Made by a program: the position numbers and the translations under genes
The notes under the pieces: model-generated
Database searches by the model: none
What the model was told of the DNA's origin: nothing
Seen by the model: the letters and a program-made list of their open reading frames with translations, nothing else
DNA from: Roseivirga sp. UBA6061
GTDB lineage: Bacteria; Bacteroidota; Bacteroidia; Cytophagales; Cyclobacteriaceae
DNA: 26,391 nt
Direction: 5' to 3'
NCBI GenBank assembly: GCA_002427745.1
Contig: DIYF01000175.1
Span: 1-26,391 of the forward strand
Part shown: positions 1 to 8,504 of the stretch, one piece after another
How positions within the stretch are numbered: the stretch's first letter is position 1
Layout: every line of letters begins with the position of its first letter

Positions 1-1545
1 TCGCAGATTGGAGCAGACTTCAGTAAGGTCAGGGTTCATACTGACAGTACCGCGCATAAGCTCAATGCCAAACTCAATGCCCAGGCGTTTGCCACAGGTA
101 ATGATATCTACTTCAACAAAGGCAAATTCAATCCTGAGACTCAATCCGGCAAACATCTGCTGGCGCATGAGCTTACCCATACAGTACAACAGCGAGCATC
201 CTTACAACACAAAATTCAAAAGCAGGACGAAGAGAGCACTCTTCCACAAGAGGCTCCTGCAGGACTTTATCATCCTGAATCGGATATCAGACATATTTTG
301 GGTCCTCCATCCGAAAGCACTTCCGGAGGACATTCCAAATACCAACTGGTGAGTCTTCAACAATACATTTCCACGCTGCACAAAGAAGAACCTGCAGCCT
401 CTCTTATTGCAAAGAACGTATTGGGACTATACTTCCATGGATACGGAGAGGCCATATACAAAGACTGCCTCAAGGGTGTCAGTCATTTTATGAAAATATA
501 CATGAACCAACGTGAGGACCTTACTCTGGGAGAAAAACTACTCATTAACTTTCCAAATGGAGTCGCGATTGCATTTTATGGTCACAGCACAGCAGGAGAT
601 GCCAAACCTGCCGCAATCAAATGGGCCAGGCAACATCAATCTGTTAGTCTTAAAGGTCAAAAGGCTACTGCCGAGAATATAGTCTTTGGAAAAGCCATTT
701 CGGATGACCATAAAGTACAGGTAGTAATTCCTAAAATCTCAAAAGTTCTTCAAGAAGCTGTAAGTGCCACTGAACAGTTCTATGGTCTGAAATTGAAAGG
801 CTCTGGTATAGGCAAAATCAAAACCCTTGGGCTATTTGCGCATGGCACATCAGGCTGGTGTGGAGTAAACTTCGGAGGAGGTCTGACCCGAAGTACCGTT
901 ACCTCTAAAATGAAACAGGTGGTTCCCGCACTTAGCAATGATGTAACAGTAATTGCCTATGCCTGCAGTACGGCCAGCGACCCGGATGAAGAAGCTGCCT
1001 GGCATAAAGGTGTAATGGCAGAAGGTGATGGTAAAGATTCTCTTGCAGCTGCCATCAGGGATATGCTAATAGACAGCGGTAAGAAAGAAGCGTCTGTCTG
1101 GGGGCACACTGAACCCGGAGGCTCTATAACTAACCCTACACTCAGGTATTTCAATGCTGCTGATGGCAAAAGGAGTTCTGGTAGATCCTTCGTTTTTACT
1201 CATGCCTTTGGAGATACTGAAATAAAGCAGGTGATGACTGAAGTCAAAAAGGAGCTCATCAATCTCGGCTACGATTATACCACTATCAACCAGTCAAGAT
1301 TTGATAAAATTCTCTACATCTATGTTCAAATGGGTTACAAGGGTATCGGCATGTACCAGGCAGTGATGAAAGCGAACAAACACGAACGATTTAAAAACAT
1401 GTATATCGCAGAAGCAGCTCCGCTGTACCCGGTTGGAACTGGTAACTTCCTTAGAAAATACTGGAAAGACACCTACTGGCCTGAAAACAAAGACAAATTT
1501 GTAAAAAACATGGCCAGAAGATTCAAACTGAAAAAGCCGGAATAA
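1..1545 (+). CDS. DUF4157 (eCIS core domain) protein, 5' truncated by window edge; possible injected effector
   Basis: The reading frame is open from base 1 to the TAA at 1543-1545, giving 514 visible residues; the true start lies left of the window. Residues 3-65 match the DUF4157/eCIS core domain: DFSKVRVHTD, then AFATGNDIYF, then HLLAHELTHTVQQ with a zinc-protease-type HExxH at residues 56-60. DUF4157 proteins are known from loci of extracellular contractile injection systems, where the domain is found on cargo or associated proteins. The rest is unfamiliar. It contains LFAHGTSGWCG (His281-Gly) and VIAYACSTAS (Ala-Cys322), spaced like the His/Cys dyad of clan CD peptidases, followed by WGHTEPGG (His369). 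I infer a toxin or protease-like effector half; the fold is not proven. An ATG at 298 lies inside this frame, in the linker after DUF4157, and should not be taken as the gene start. The gene ends at a bidirectional terminator. Confidence 0.85.
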   Translation, partial: SQIGADFSKVRVHTDSTAHKLNAKLNAQAFATGNDIYFNKGKFNPETQSGKHLLAHELTHTVQQRASLQHKIQKQDEESTLPQEAPAGLYHPESDIRHILGPPSESTSGGHSKYQLVSLQQYISTLHKEEPAASLIAKNVLGLYFHGYGEAIYKDCLKGVSHFMKIYMNQREDLTLGEKLLINFPNGVAIAFYGHSTAGDAKPAAIKWARQHQSVSLKGQKATAENIVFGKAISDDHKVQVVIPKISKVLQEAVSATEQFYGLKLKGSGIGKIKTLGLFAHGTSGWCGVNFGGGLTRSTVTSKMKQVVPALSNDVTVIAYACSTASDPDEEAAWHKGVMAEGDGKDSLAAAIRDMLIDSGKKEASVWGHTEPGGSITNPTLRYFNAADGKRSSGRSFVFTHAFGDTEIKQVMTEVKKELINLGYDYTTINQSRFDKILYIYVQMGYKGIGMYQAVMKANKHERFKNMYIAEAAPLYPVGTGNFLRKYWKDTYWPENKDKFVKNMARRFKLKKPE

Positions 1546-1568
1546 AACAGGGTAAGAGCCAATGGGAC

Positions 1569-1610
1569 AAAAAAAGAGTGATGATCAAATCATCACCCGC
1601 TCCATTTTTT
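1569..1610. terminator. Bidirectional intrinsic terminator between convergent genes
   Basis: A perfect 8-bp stem, GTGATGAT / ATCATCAC (1578-1585 and 1589-1596), closes a 3-nt loop. It is followed on the plus strand by a T run (1605-1610) and preceded by an A run (1569-1575), which is a T run when read on the minus strand. It lies 24 bp after the stop of the plus-strand DUF4157 gene and before the stop of the minus-strand gene at 1616, so it can end both transcripts. Confidence 0.8.
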
Positions 1611-1615
1611 AGGTG

Positions 1616-3070
1616 TTAGCCCACAAGCCTGAGCTTCTGTGGATTCACCTTTTCTTCAAGCCAGTCCTGAACATCTATCAGGCTCATCAGCTGATTATTG
1701 ATGCCACCCTTAACAATTTGAGCCAGATTATCTTTCTCTTCTGTGTAGGTGGCCTCCAGGTCATAGCCGGTTCTTACAAGCGTCCTTAAAAGCTTCATCA
1801 CACCATGAATTCTGTCGGCACATTTATCCTGATGATATTCGATCAGCTTTCTGAAACTCTCTACTCTGTATTCCAGTAAATCGTGTTCCCCCATCTCTAT
1901 CAGGTTGAGTATCTCCAGCAGACGATGCTCTATAAAGAAACCACTCTTATCGCGACACAGATCGGCACTTTTTCGAAGTAAACTCAGTGACTGATCAAAG
2001 TCACCCTGAACAAATCGGAGGCACGCTTCAAAAAACACCCATTTCAGATAGTTTAAACCATCACTTTCAACCTTTGAGTGACTCGTAGCTACTTCCCAGA
2101 CCTCCAGACAGGTGAGGTACTCCTTCTGTGAAAAGGCGAGCACAAAACGAATTTCCAGGATCTTCAAAACATCTTCGCAATCGTTGCTACACAGCATTTC
2201 TGCCTTCCTGGCGTACAATTCTGCTTTGTTGTGTTTTCCTGTCTTGGTCAGAAGAACAGCCATTTCATGATAAAAATCGAAGAGTTCGTCCTTCGACAGA
2301 GAGGCACCATGAGATTTTAAGGCCTGATCCAGACGCAGACCATGCCAATAAGCTTTTCCTACTCTGTCCTTCAGCAGATTTACCTTAAGAGCAATCAGGT
2401 GGTGCCAAAAGCCTAAAGATGGTGTCCAGGAAGTCTCACAAAGTTTCTTTAAACTGACAATCAGCTCCTGATCTTCCTCACCCATCTCCAACTCCGATAA
2501 TCCCTTCTCTACCAGTCTTCTATACAGGTTTTTTGATTTTACGGTAGTCAGGTGCACCTCCAGGTCTTTCTCTATTTTAGCAGAGTCCACAGTAAAGTCC
2601 CTGAAACTCTGATCTGAAATATCCTGAAGCAGTCCCAGGGAAAGTGCCTTCATTTGCGGCAGGTCAAAGTCTTTGGCTAGCTTATTAATACGCTTCAGGA
2701 TATCAATGGCCATGTCTTCAATACCGCGATGAACCAGCATTTTTGCCTGAACAAAAAGCTTACGACATTCCAGCTCTACGGCTGTATTGTCTGGCGAATC
2801 GCTTTTGGTGGATGGAAAGAATACCATGAAATCTAATAAGTCCTGCTTGAGACGCTTTTTCAGCTGACTGAACCCTGAATCCGGCTTGCGGTTATATAAC
2901 AGCCGACAAACCTGTTCATTGTCTCTGGATAGCTGATTCTTAAGAAGGTCAAAAAGTTGCAAACGTTTCGTGGCCGATCCGTTGCTCTTGCGAAGATAAT
3001 AATCTCTGATAAATTCGCACTCAGCCGGCTTGAAAGTCTGAATTATCCGGGTTATACCCTGTAAATGCAT
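1616..3070 (-). CDS. Soluble alpha-helical repeat protein (TPR-like), unknown function
   Basis: 484 residues with an ATG start at 3068-3070. No signal peptide or membrane segment is visible. The sequence is almost entirely amphipathic helix. It opens with a conserved-looking block (AECEFIRDYYLRKS, then LLYNRKPDSGFSQLKKRLKQDL, quoted in parts) and continues with irregular TPR-like hairpins such as ELFDFYHEMAVLLTKTGKHN and KAELYARKAEML near residues 265-295. No catalytic motif can be seen. Bacteroidota genomes carry families of this type with about 480-500 residues, usually unnamed. A scaffold or regulatory role is plausible but is inference. It is convergent with the DUF4157 gene and divergent from the permease at 3512, so it is transcribed alone in this window. 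Confidence 0.75.
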   Translation of the reverse strand: MHLQGITRIIQTFKPAECEFIRDYYLRKSNGSATKRLQLFDLLKNQLSRDNEQVCRLLYNRKPDSGFSQLKKRLKQDLLDFMVFFPSTKSDSPDNTAVELECRKLFVQAKMLVHRGIEDMAIDILKRINKLAKDFDLPQMKALSLGLLQDISDQSFRDFTVDSAKIEKDLEVHLTTVKSKNLYRRLVEKGLSELEMGEEDQELIVSLKKLCETSWTPSLGFWHHLIALKVNLLKDRVGKAYWHGLRLDQALKSHGASLSKDELFDFYHEMAVLLTKTGKHNKAELYARKAEMLCSNDCEDVLKILEIRFVLAFSQKEYLTCLEVWEVATSHSKVESDGLNYLKWVFFEACLRFVQGDFDQSLSLLRKSADLCRDKSGFFIEHRLLEILNLIEMGEHDLLEYRVESFRKLIEYHQDKCADRIHGVMKLLRTLVRTGYDLEATYTEEKDNLAQIVKGGINNQLMSLIDVQDWLEEKVNPQKLRLVG

Positions 3071-3511
3071 AACGTAACAAAAATTACTGTTAGAAATAAT
3101 TTTAGTACGTCATTCCCAACCCCTAATGTAGTAATCCAGCACTACTTATCACAATATTTGTTCAATTTTTTTAAGATAAATTCATATTTATAGATTATCT
3201 ACGAGAGTTATGATCCACCCAGAAAACCGGGTTGAGTCCACAATCCATAAGTCTCCTCCCCCAACAAGAAAGCGTGAATACCTATGCCTACCACCTCTCT
3301 CCCATTTCCGCAGTATCAGGTACTACATATTAATGTAACTTAATCTATACTCAGCCGTTTGTCGGATTATCTATTTGTTTTGTGAATAGAAAACAAATAA
3401 ACTAGTTTAGAAAAACCATAGTCTGTTTAATGAGATAATACTTCCTGGTCAGAGCAGCCTGTAACCTGAATTCCAAGTCTGCATCCGCCAATCAGATGTA
3501 AACATTTAGCC
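3071..3511. promoter_or_regulatory. Divergent intergenic region, no gene seen
   Basis: This 441-bp, AT-rich stretch separates the divergent genes at 3070 (minus) and 3512 (plus) and must hold both promoters. I see no convincing coding frame in it; a 43-codon frame from 3210 has no recognisable features. I could not assign a clean Bacteroidota promoter (TTTG about 20 bp before TAnnTTTG) with confidence. The only striking element is the inverted repeat at 3372-3399, listed separately. Confidence 0.6.
3372..3399. repeat. Perfect 10-bp inverted repeat, operator-like
   Basis: TATTTGTTTT (3372-3381) and its exact reverse complement AAAACAAATA (3390-3399) flank an 8-bp spacer. The centre-to-centre distance of 18 bp would place both half-sites on nearly the same face of the helix, as expected for a dimeric repressor or activator. 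It lies about 112 bp upstream of the permease start. It is not placed like a terminator because no plus-strand gene precedes it. Regulation of the permease is inference. Confidence 0.55.
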
Positions 3512-6154
3512 TTGTCAAAAACCAATCCACCGAAATACGCCAGAAGACTGCTTACTTCTTTTTGCTCAGAAAAATGGGTTGCAGAAATATCAGGTGACCT
3601 CGAAGAGCAGTTTATCGATGACCTGGCTCAACACGGACCACTCAGAGCGAAGCTTCACTACTGGTGGGAAGTATTGAGGTTGATGCGACCTCACATTTTT
3701 AAAAGAACCCATAAAACTCCCAATGTGATGATGACTAAGAGTCATTTTAAAATTTCTTACCGCAACCTGATAGCCAACAAATCACATACGTTTATCAATC
3801 TGTCAGGCATGTCTGTGGCTTTCGCCTTTGCGCTGGCCATTTTTATCTATGTGTCACATGAATTGAGCTACGACCGATATCACACGAAGGCAGACAAACT
3901 CTTCAGAGTTACACAAAGATTTCAAAATAATGCCGGATACGATATCCATTGGGCCAGAGTCAATGTGCCATGGATCAACGAGTTACCTGAGAATTTTCCC
4001 GAGGTAGAATCATTGGTGAGGTTTCAGTCGTTTCGTCCCAGGCGCGTGCTGATCAAAGAGCAAAAGTTCATGGAGTCCAATGCATTTGCTGTGGATCCCG
4101 AAGTCTTCCGGTTATTCGATTTCAAATTGCTGGCCGGTAACCAAACAGCCCTGTCAAAGCCGCAAACCGTTGTGCTTACAGAATCAACAGCTGCCAGGTA
4201 CTTTGGTCATGAAGACCCCATGGGCAAGACCATTGCCATTTATAACGATGCAACAGATGAGCGGCTGGACTATACGGTAACCGGAATCATGGAGGATCAA
4301 CCTTCCAACACCCATCTACCAATCACTTTTTTAAGCTCGATCAACGGGGCAGACGAGCGAACCGGCTGGGCTTACATCTACCTGCTACTTAATGACACCG
4401 ATGCTGCAGAGGGTTTGAAACAGAAGCTCCCTGACTTTGTGAAAGAGAAAGCACTCAACAATGGCCAGGGTCTCACCCTGGGCTTACAACCTGTTGTTGA
4501 TATCCATCTGCATTCTCAATTGAGCAGAGAGTTAAAAGCAAATGGTAACTGGTCCTACGTAGTATTGTTTGGAACTGTGGCCGTCTTCCTCCTATTGATT
4601 TCTTCCGTCAACTTTGCCAATCTGAATCTTATAAGGCTGTTATCCAAGACCAGAGAAGTGGGAGTCAGAAAGGTACTGGGTGCGGGCAAAAGACAATTGT
4701 ATAGCCTGTTTATCGTAGAAGCTGTGGTCTTAACAGGAATAAGCGCACTGATCGCAGTGGCCTTATACCTGGCCATAAACCCCTGGCTGGAATCGCTTCT
4801 CGGACACCCGCTGTTTACTGACTGGGCCACCATCACTCTGGGCCTGTTCAGTATGACTACGCTCATAGCAGTCGTTGCCTCTGTTTATCCTGCCAGAATT
4901 ATACAGAAAAGCTCGATTGGTTCAGCGCTGCGAGGCAAGGTAGATGACCTTCCCAGACATGGTAACTTCAGAAAATTACTGGTTGGTTTTCAGCTGTTAA
5001 TTGCACTCACACTGCTTTCGGGTACATTTCTGCTACAGAGACAATTTGCCTTTCTGACCAATACTCAGCTGGGCTATGATCAGCAGCAGTTACTGGCAAT
5101 CGATAACGTTCCCAGGGAAGTAAAGGCCTCATATGAGGTATTCAAAGCTGAACTCATGGGCATCAGGGGAATTCAGGATGTAAGCGCTATGCTGGAGCTA
5201 CCTACAAGACCTATTAAAGATGAAGGTAGCGTTACCATAACAGGCCGGCCTCAGAACGAAGCTTTTACAGCGGATCTTCAGGTAGTAGACTTCAATACAC
5301 TGGAAGTTTTGGGCATAGACCTTGTAGCCGGTTCAAACATATCTCCCGACATTAAAAGCCAACCTCGTTTACCTGACCCTGCTGACGACTTTCAAGCCTT
5401 CTTGAATGGTAAAAGAAGAGCTTATATGATCAATGAGAGCGCTCTGAGAACTTTTGGCTGGGACTCGCCAGAAGAGGCTATTAATCAGCAAATCAGCTGG
5501 TCTATAGGCACTTTAAACCTGGGTAAGGCTCCTGTTGTGGGCGTAGTGAAGGACTTTCACCAGGAGAGTCTGCACGCCACCATTGACCCGGTGGTATTCA
5601 CCTATGAGCCGGTATGGCTAAACAATATTCTAATCAAAACCACTTCTGCAGACTACCCCGTTCTGATTGAGAAAATTGAGCAGGTATGGGATAGCCTCTA
5701 CCCTGATTTGCCAATAAAACTCTTTTTTGCCGATCAGGAGGTAGACAGGCTTTATCATACAGAGCAGGCACAAAGAACACTTATGACCGTCTTTTCACTC
5801 ATTGCCATACTCATCACCTTGCTGGGCTTCTACAGTATTGTCTCATACACCATGAAACGCAGACTGAAGGAAATGGGCATTAGAAAAGTGCTGGGTGCAA
5901 ATGTGTCAAGTCTGCTGGGGCTGCTCAGCAAGGAATACATTTATGTTATCCTCATCAGTCTGTTAATATCAGTACCACTGGTCTGGACATTTGGTGAAAA
6001 ATGGCTGCAGGCCTACAAATATCATGTTGAAATCAACGGATTGAGCATTCTGGTCTCCTTCGGGTTTCTCGCGCTCATACTGTTGACCACGCTGATTTTT
6101 CAGGTAATCAAACTCAATAAAACCAATCCGGTTGAGGTACTGAAGGCAGAATAA
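3512..6154 (+). CDS. ABC transporter permease, FtsX/MacB type with N-terminal prefix domain
   Basis: 880 residues. The start is TTG (3512-3514), chosen because the N-terminus KYARRLLTSFCSEKWVAEIS followed by GDLEEQF is the 'permease prefix' domain of Bacteroidota and would be lost with the first ATG near 3728. Order: prefix domain (about 5-65), first transmembrane helix and MacB-like periplasmic domain (about 90-300), an FtsX domain with VNFANLNLIRLLSKTREVGV and RKVLGAGKRQL (about 350-470), a second periplasmic domain (about 490-740), and a second FtsX domain with RRLKEMGIRKVLGANVSSLL (about 755-875). Such proteins work with a separate ATPase as mechanotransmission pumps or extracytoplasmic complex handlers; none is encoded next to it here, so its substrate is unknown. 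The downstream gene at 6310 is on the same strand after a large hairpin. Confidence 0.9.
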   Translation: MSKTNPPKYARRLLTSFCSEKWVAEISGDLEEQFIDDLAQHGPLRAKLHYWWEVLRLMRPHIFKRTHKTPNVMMTKSHFKISYRNLIANKSHTFINLSGMSVAFAFALAIFIYVSHELSYDRYHTKADKLFRVTQRFQNNAGYDIHWARVNVPWINELPENFPEVESLVRFQSFRPRRVLIKEQKFMESNAFAVDPEVFRLFDFKLLAGNQTALSKPQTVVLTESTAARYFGHEDPMGKTIAIYNDATDERLDYTVTGIMEDQPSNTHLPITFLSSINGADERTGWAYIYLLLNDTDAAEGLKQKLPDFVKEKALNNGQGLTLGLQPVVDIHLHSQLSRELKANGNWSYVVLFGTVAVFLLLISSVNFANLNLIRLLSKTREVGVRKVLGAGKRQLYSLFIVEAVVLTGISALIAVALYLAINPWLESLLGHPLFTDWATITLGLFSMTTLIAVVASVYPARIIQKSSIGSALRGKVDDLPRHGNFRKLLVGFQLLIALTLLSGTFLLQRQFAFLTNTQLGYDQQQLLAIDNVPREVKASYEVFKAELMGIRGIQDVSAMLELPTRPIKDEGSVTITGRPQNEAFTADLQVVDFNTLEVLGIDLVAGSNISPDIKSQPRLPDPADDFQAFLNGKRRAYMINESALRTFGWDSPEEAINQQISWSIGTLNLGKAPVVGVVKDFHQESLHATIDPVVFTYEPVWLNNILIKTTSADYPVLIEKIEQVWDSLYPDLPIKLFFADQEVDRLYHTEQAQRTLMTVFSLIAILITLLGFYSIVSYTMKRRLKEMGIRKVLGANVSSLLGLLSKEYIYVILISLLISVPLVWTFGEKWLQAYKYHVEINGLSILVSFGFLALILLTTLIFQVIKLNKTNPVEVLKAE

Positions 6155-6195
6155 GGTCCATGACCGGCATTTGGGAAGTGCGCTTCAGCATCGTG

Positions 6196-6253
6196 ACAAG
6201 CAATACATGGCAGTAATGCCCCGGGGTTCAGAACCGGCATTGCCCTTGCTTGT
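6196..6253 (+). repeat. Large imperfect intergenic hairpin
   Basis: A 58-nt interrupted stem of about 21 bp: ACAAGCAA/TTGCTTGT (6196-6203 with 6246-6253), GGC/GCC (6209-6211 with 6242-6244), AATGCC/GGCATT (6215-6220 with 6236-6241) and GGTT/AACC (6225-6228 with 6232-6235) around a CAG loop; a CCGG bulge remains. ACCGGCATT in the right arm also occurs as a direct copy at 6163-6171. No T run follows, so it is not a standard terminator. It could be a dispersed palindromic element or a structure that limits read-through into the gene at 6310. Confidence 0.6.
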
Positions 6254-6309
6254 ACCGGATTCTCCGGGTCTGTGATGAAATAGATTGTATTTTTGGCGGT
6301 TATCTCTCT

Positions 6310-7563
6310 ATGAAATACGCCTATCTCTTCCTTGTCGCAGTAATCTCAGGCATACTGCTCTGGACAAACATATCGCTATATGGTCCTGCATTTACCCGAG
6401 ACGAAGAGTATGGTGACATTGTGCGTCAGCTAAACTTTCTGGAGAAGGAGCTCAAGGAAGACCATCTGGGTAGAAATATGCAGATGATCTTTCCTGAAGG
6501 TTATGTATTCATTTACGCGCTTTATGGGCTTACCTGGGCAGAACTGGCACAGGCAGACACTGTTTATGGCAAAACAGGGATCAGGGCCATTAATGAAGCC
6601 ATCTATGCCTATGAGTCCATTGATTCCAACACAGGCAAAAGTACTTTCAGTCCCTCCCTGAACCCTGAGTATGGCATCTATTACAGCGGCTGGCGCAATT
6701 ACCTGCTGGCAAAAATTCTACAAATACAAAACCCTCCCGGGGAAGTGCTGAATTATACCCAAACCTTAAAGGCCCGATGTGAGGAGATTGCGAAGGCCTT
6801 CAGACAGAGCAAGAGCCCCTACCTCTCCTCCTATCCCGGGCAGTCCTGGCCAGCCGACTCCTTTCTGGCAATGGCCTCTCTGGCAATTCACGACAAGTTG
6901 TTTGGTCCCGTTTATCGTGAAGACATAACCAATTGGTTACATAAAGTAAGAGCACTCCTCGACAAGGAGACCGGACTGCTGGCCCATAAAACTGATGCGG
7001 AGTCAGGTATGGTTACCGAAACAAGCAGAGGTGGCTCCATGGCCCTGATGCTCAGACTGCTGGCAGAAATAGATACCGACCTGGCCTATGAGCAATATGC
7101 TCTTTTTAAGAAGCATTTTGTTTCCACAGCTCTGGGCCTGCCCATGGTGAGGGAATACCCAAAGGGTTCTTTTGGCCTGGGTGATATAGATTCCGGTCCC
7201 GTCATTCTCGGAACCGGTTTTGCCGGTACCATTGTCTCCATAGGCACATACCGGACTTTTGGTGAACCGATAAGAGCAGACAGACAATACCGCACGGTGA
7301 CAGCATTCGGGCTGGCAAGAACTGATGAAGGCCATAAATCTTACCTGCTGGGTATGCTTCCCATGGCAGATGCCTTTATTGCCTGGTCACGAGCAGCCCC
7401 CGTACTGCGCGGGCCTGAGCCAGAGGAAAAAGCCACAGCCTATTGGAGATTATCTTTCCAGCTGAAATCCCTGTTCATCATCACGCTACTGATTGCTTTT
7501 TACTTCAGAAAGACTATCATTGCCCGGGCAAAACAAAAACTTCGTAAACACAGAAATGTCTGA
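6310..7563 (+). CDS. Membrane-anchored protein with alpha/alpha-toroid-like domain, unknown function
   Basis: 417 residues from the ATG at 6310. An in-frame TTG at 6250 lies inside the hairpin and would put 20 odd residues before MKYAYLFLVAVISGILLW, which is a clear signal anchor, so 6310 is preferred. The body (about 30-370) is helix-rich with SYPGQSWPADS (near 173), SRGGSMALMLRLLAEID (near 237) and GDIDSGPVILGTG (near 295), a pattern that recalls alpha/alpha toroid folds such as linalool dehydratase-isomerase-like proteins; that likeness is from memory and uncertain. A second hydrophobic helix (LFIITLLIAFYF, near 393) and a basic tail end the protein, so the toroid would sit on the periplasmic side. 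Its last codons overlap the acetyltransferase start, implying one transcript. Confidence 0.7.
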   Translation: MKYAYLFLVAVISGILLWTNISLYGPAFTRDEEYGDIVRQLNFLEKELKEDHLGRNMQMIFPEGYVFIYALYGLTWAELAQADTVYGKTGIRAINEAIYAYESIDSNTGKSTFSPSLNPEYGIYYSGWRNYLLAKILQIQNPPGEVLNYTQTLKARCEEIAKAFRQSKSPYLSSYPGQSWPADSFLAMASLAIHDKLFGPVYREDITNWLHKVRALLDKETGLLAHKTDAESGMVTETSRGGSMALMLRLLAEIDTDLAYEQYALFKKHFVSTALGLPMVREYPKGSFGLGDIDSGPVILGTGFAGTIVSIGTYRTFGEPIRADRQYRTVTAFGLARTDEGHKSYLLGMLPMADAFIAWSRAAPVLRGPEPEEKATAYWRLSFQLKSLFIITLLIAFYFRKTIIARAKQKLRKHRNV

Positions 7564-8023
7564 ACAAGCGCATCTGATCCGGGAATACCTACCTGGAGAC
7601 AAGGAGGACTGCTTATCGATTTTTGACAGCAATGTGCCTGACTATTTCGTGGATAACGAGCGGCAGGAATATCTGGAATGGTTAGATAAAACCGACCGCG
7701 CTCCCTATTATGTATTGTTGCAGGATAGTGAAATCGTGGCTGCCGGGGGAGTTTATATAGATAAGGAGATGAACATAGCGGGTCTTGCCTGGGGAATGGT
7801 TCATGGCGCTAAACACAAACAGGGACTCGGCAGATTGCTTACTATTCATCGGTTGGAGGTAATGGATCAGCTTTACCCTGACCTGGATCAACACCTCGAA
7901 ACCTCACAACATACCGAGGCTTTTTATCAAAAGTTTGGTTTTGTAACTACTGAACGCATTAAGGACGGCTTCGGTCCGGGGCTGGATAATTGTAAAATGC
8001 GTAAAAAACGAGTCTCGGTTTAA
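7556..8023 (+). CDS. GNAT family N-acetyltransferase
   Basis: 155 residues from the ATG at 7556-7558, which overlaps the upstream stop by 8 nt (ATGTCTGA), a translational-coupling arrangement. A longer frame reaching back to 7493 would only add residues read in a second frame of the membrane gene. The family is shown by the N-terminal strand HLIREYLPGDKEDC, the central strands (YYVLLQDSEIVAAGGVYID), the acetyl-CoA pyrophosphate loop KHKQGLGRLL (near 86-95) and the C-terminal EAFYQKFGFVTTERI typical of GNAT enzymes. The substrate cannot be read from sequence. The coupling to the membrane toroid protein hints at a shared pathway. Confidence 0.88.
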   Translation: MSEQAHLIREYLPGDKEDCLSIFDSNVPDYFVDNERQEYLEWLDKTDRAPYYVLLQDSEIVAAGGVYIDKEMNIAGLAWGMVHGAKHKQGLGRLLTIHRLEVMDQLYPDLDQHLETSQHTEAFYQKFGFVTTERIKDGFGPGLDNCKMRKKRVSV

Positions 8024-8081
8024 GTGTTTCTTCAATCCCCGGCCCGAATAGAAAACCCAGAAAAGCTAAACTGTCAATCAG

Positions 8082-8504
8082 CTAATCCAGTTCCGGAGGT
8101 TTTCGTCTGTTTTTCTTCTCAGAGAGCTTCTTTTTGTTCTCCAGTCGCTTTCTCACGGCTGCTTTACCGGGTTTTGTGGCCTTTCTTGGTTTTGGAATGG
8201 TAAAGGCTTTAATAATCGCCTTCCTGAATTTACCGATGACTTCCTCTTTGTTGCGAAGCTGTGTTCTGTGCTTTTCAGCATGTATGACAAAGAAGCCCTC
8301 ATTAGTCAGCAGGTTGGCCCATTTAAGCAAAAGATGGGCTTTCTCTTCTTCAGTCAGCACATAAGATGCTGAAGGCTTAAACTTCAGGGTCACCCGGGTT
8401 TCAAGCTTATTCACATGTTGTCCGCCCGGCCCTGAGCTCCTGGATGTAGTAAAAGTAAGTTCGGGTAAATAATCCCTGCTGGCGATCTTTTCAGGGTCAA
8501 CCAC
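8082..8504 (-). CDS. arfB: Alternative ribosome-rescue factor B (peptidyl-tRNA hydrolase ArfB)
   Basis: This is the single-domain release-factor-like hydrolase that enters stalled ribosomes and frees the peptide. The GGQ motif is in TSRSSGPGGQHVNK (residues 27-29 with the start used here), followed by a basic tail rich in K and R (RKRLENKKKLSEKKNRRKPP) that in ArfB senses the empty mRNA channel. I prefer the GTG at 8502-8504: it gives 140 residues, the length of the E. coli protein, puts GGQ at the usual position, and overlaps the upstream yaaA stop by 8 nt (GTGGTTGA). The first ATG, at 8541-8543, would add 13 residues and a 47-bp overlap and remains possible. Confidence 0.88.
   Translation of the reverse strand: MVDPEKIASRDYLPELTFTTSRSSGPGGQHVNKLETRVTLKFKPSASYVLTEEEKAHLLLKWANLLTNEGFFVIHAEKHRTQLRNKEEVIGKFRKAIIKAFTIPKPRKATKPGKAAVRKRLENKKKLSEKKNRRKPPELD

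Noticed and set aside
298..300. Start of the eCIS-type gene at 298
   Set aside because: The frame is open upstream to base 1 and encodes DUF4157 there; the codon at 298 is internal.
8..352. Open frame on the plus strand in another frame
   Set aside because: It runs across the DUF4157 coding frame, which is open from base 1 and has clear domain motifs; the translation of 8-352 shows nothing recognisable.
6250..6309. TTG at 6250 as start of the toroid-like protein
   Set aside because: It lies in the right arm of a large hairpin and precedes the obvious signal anchor MKYAYLFLVAV at 6310.
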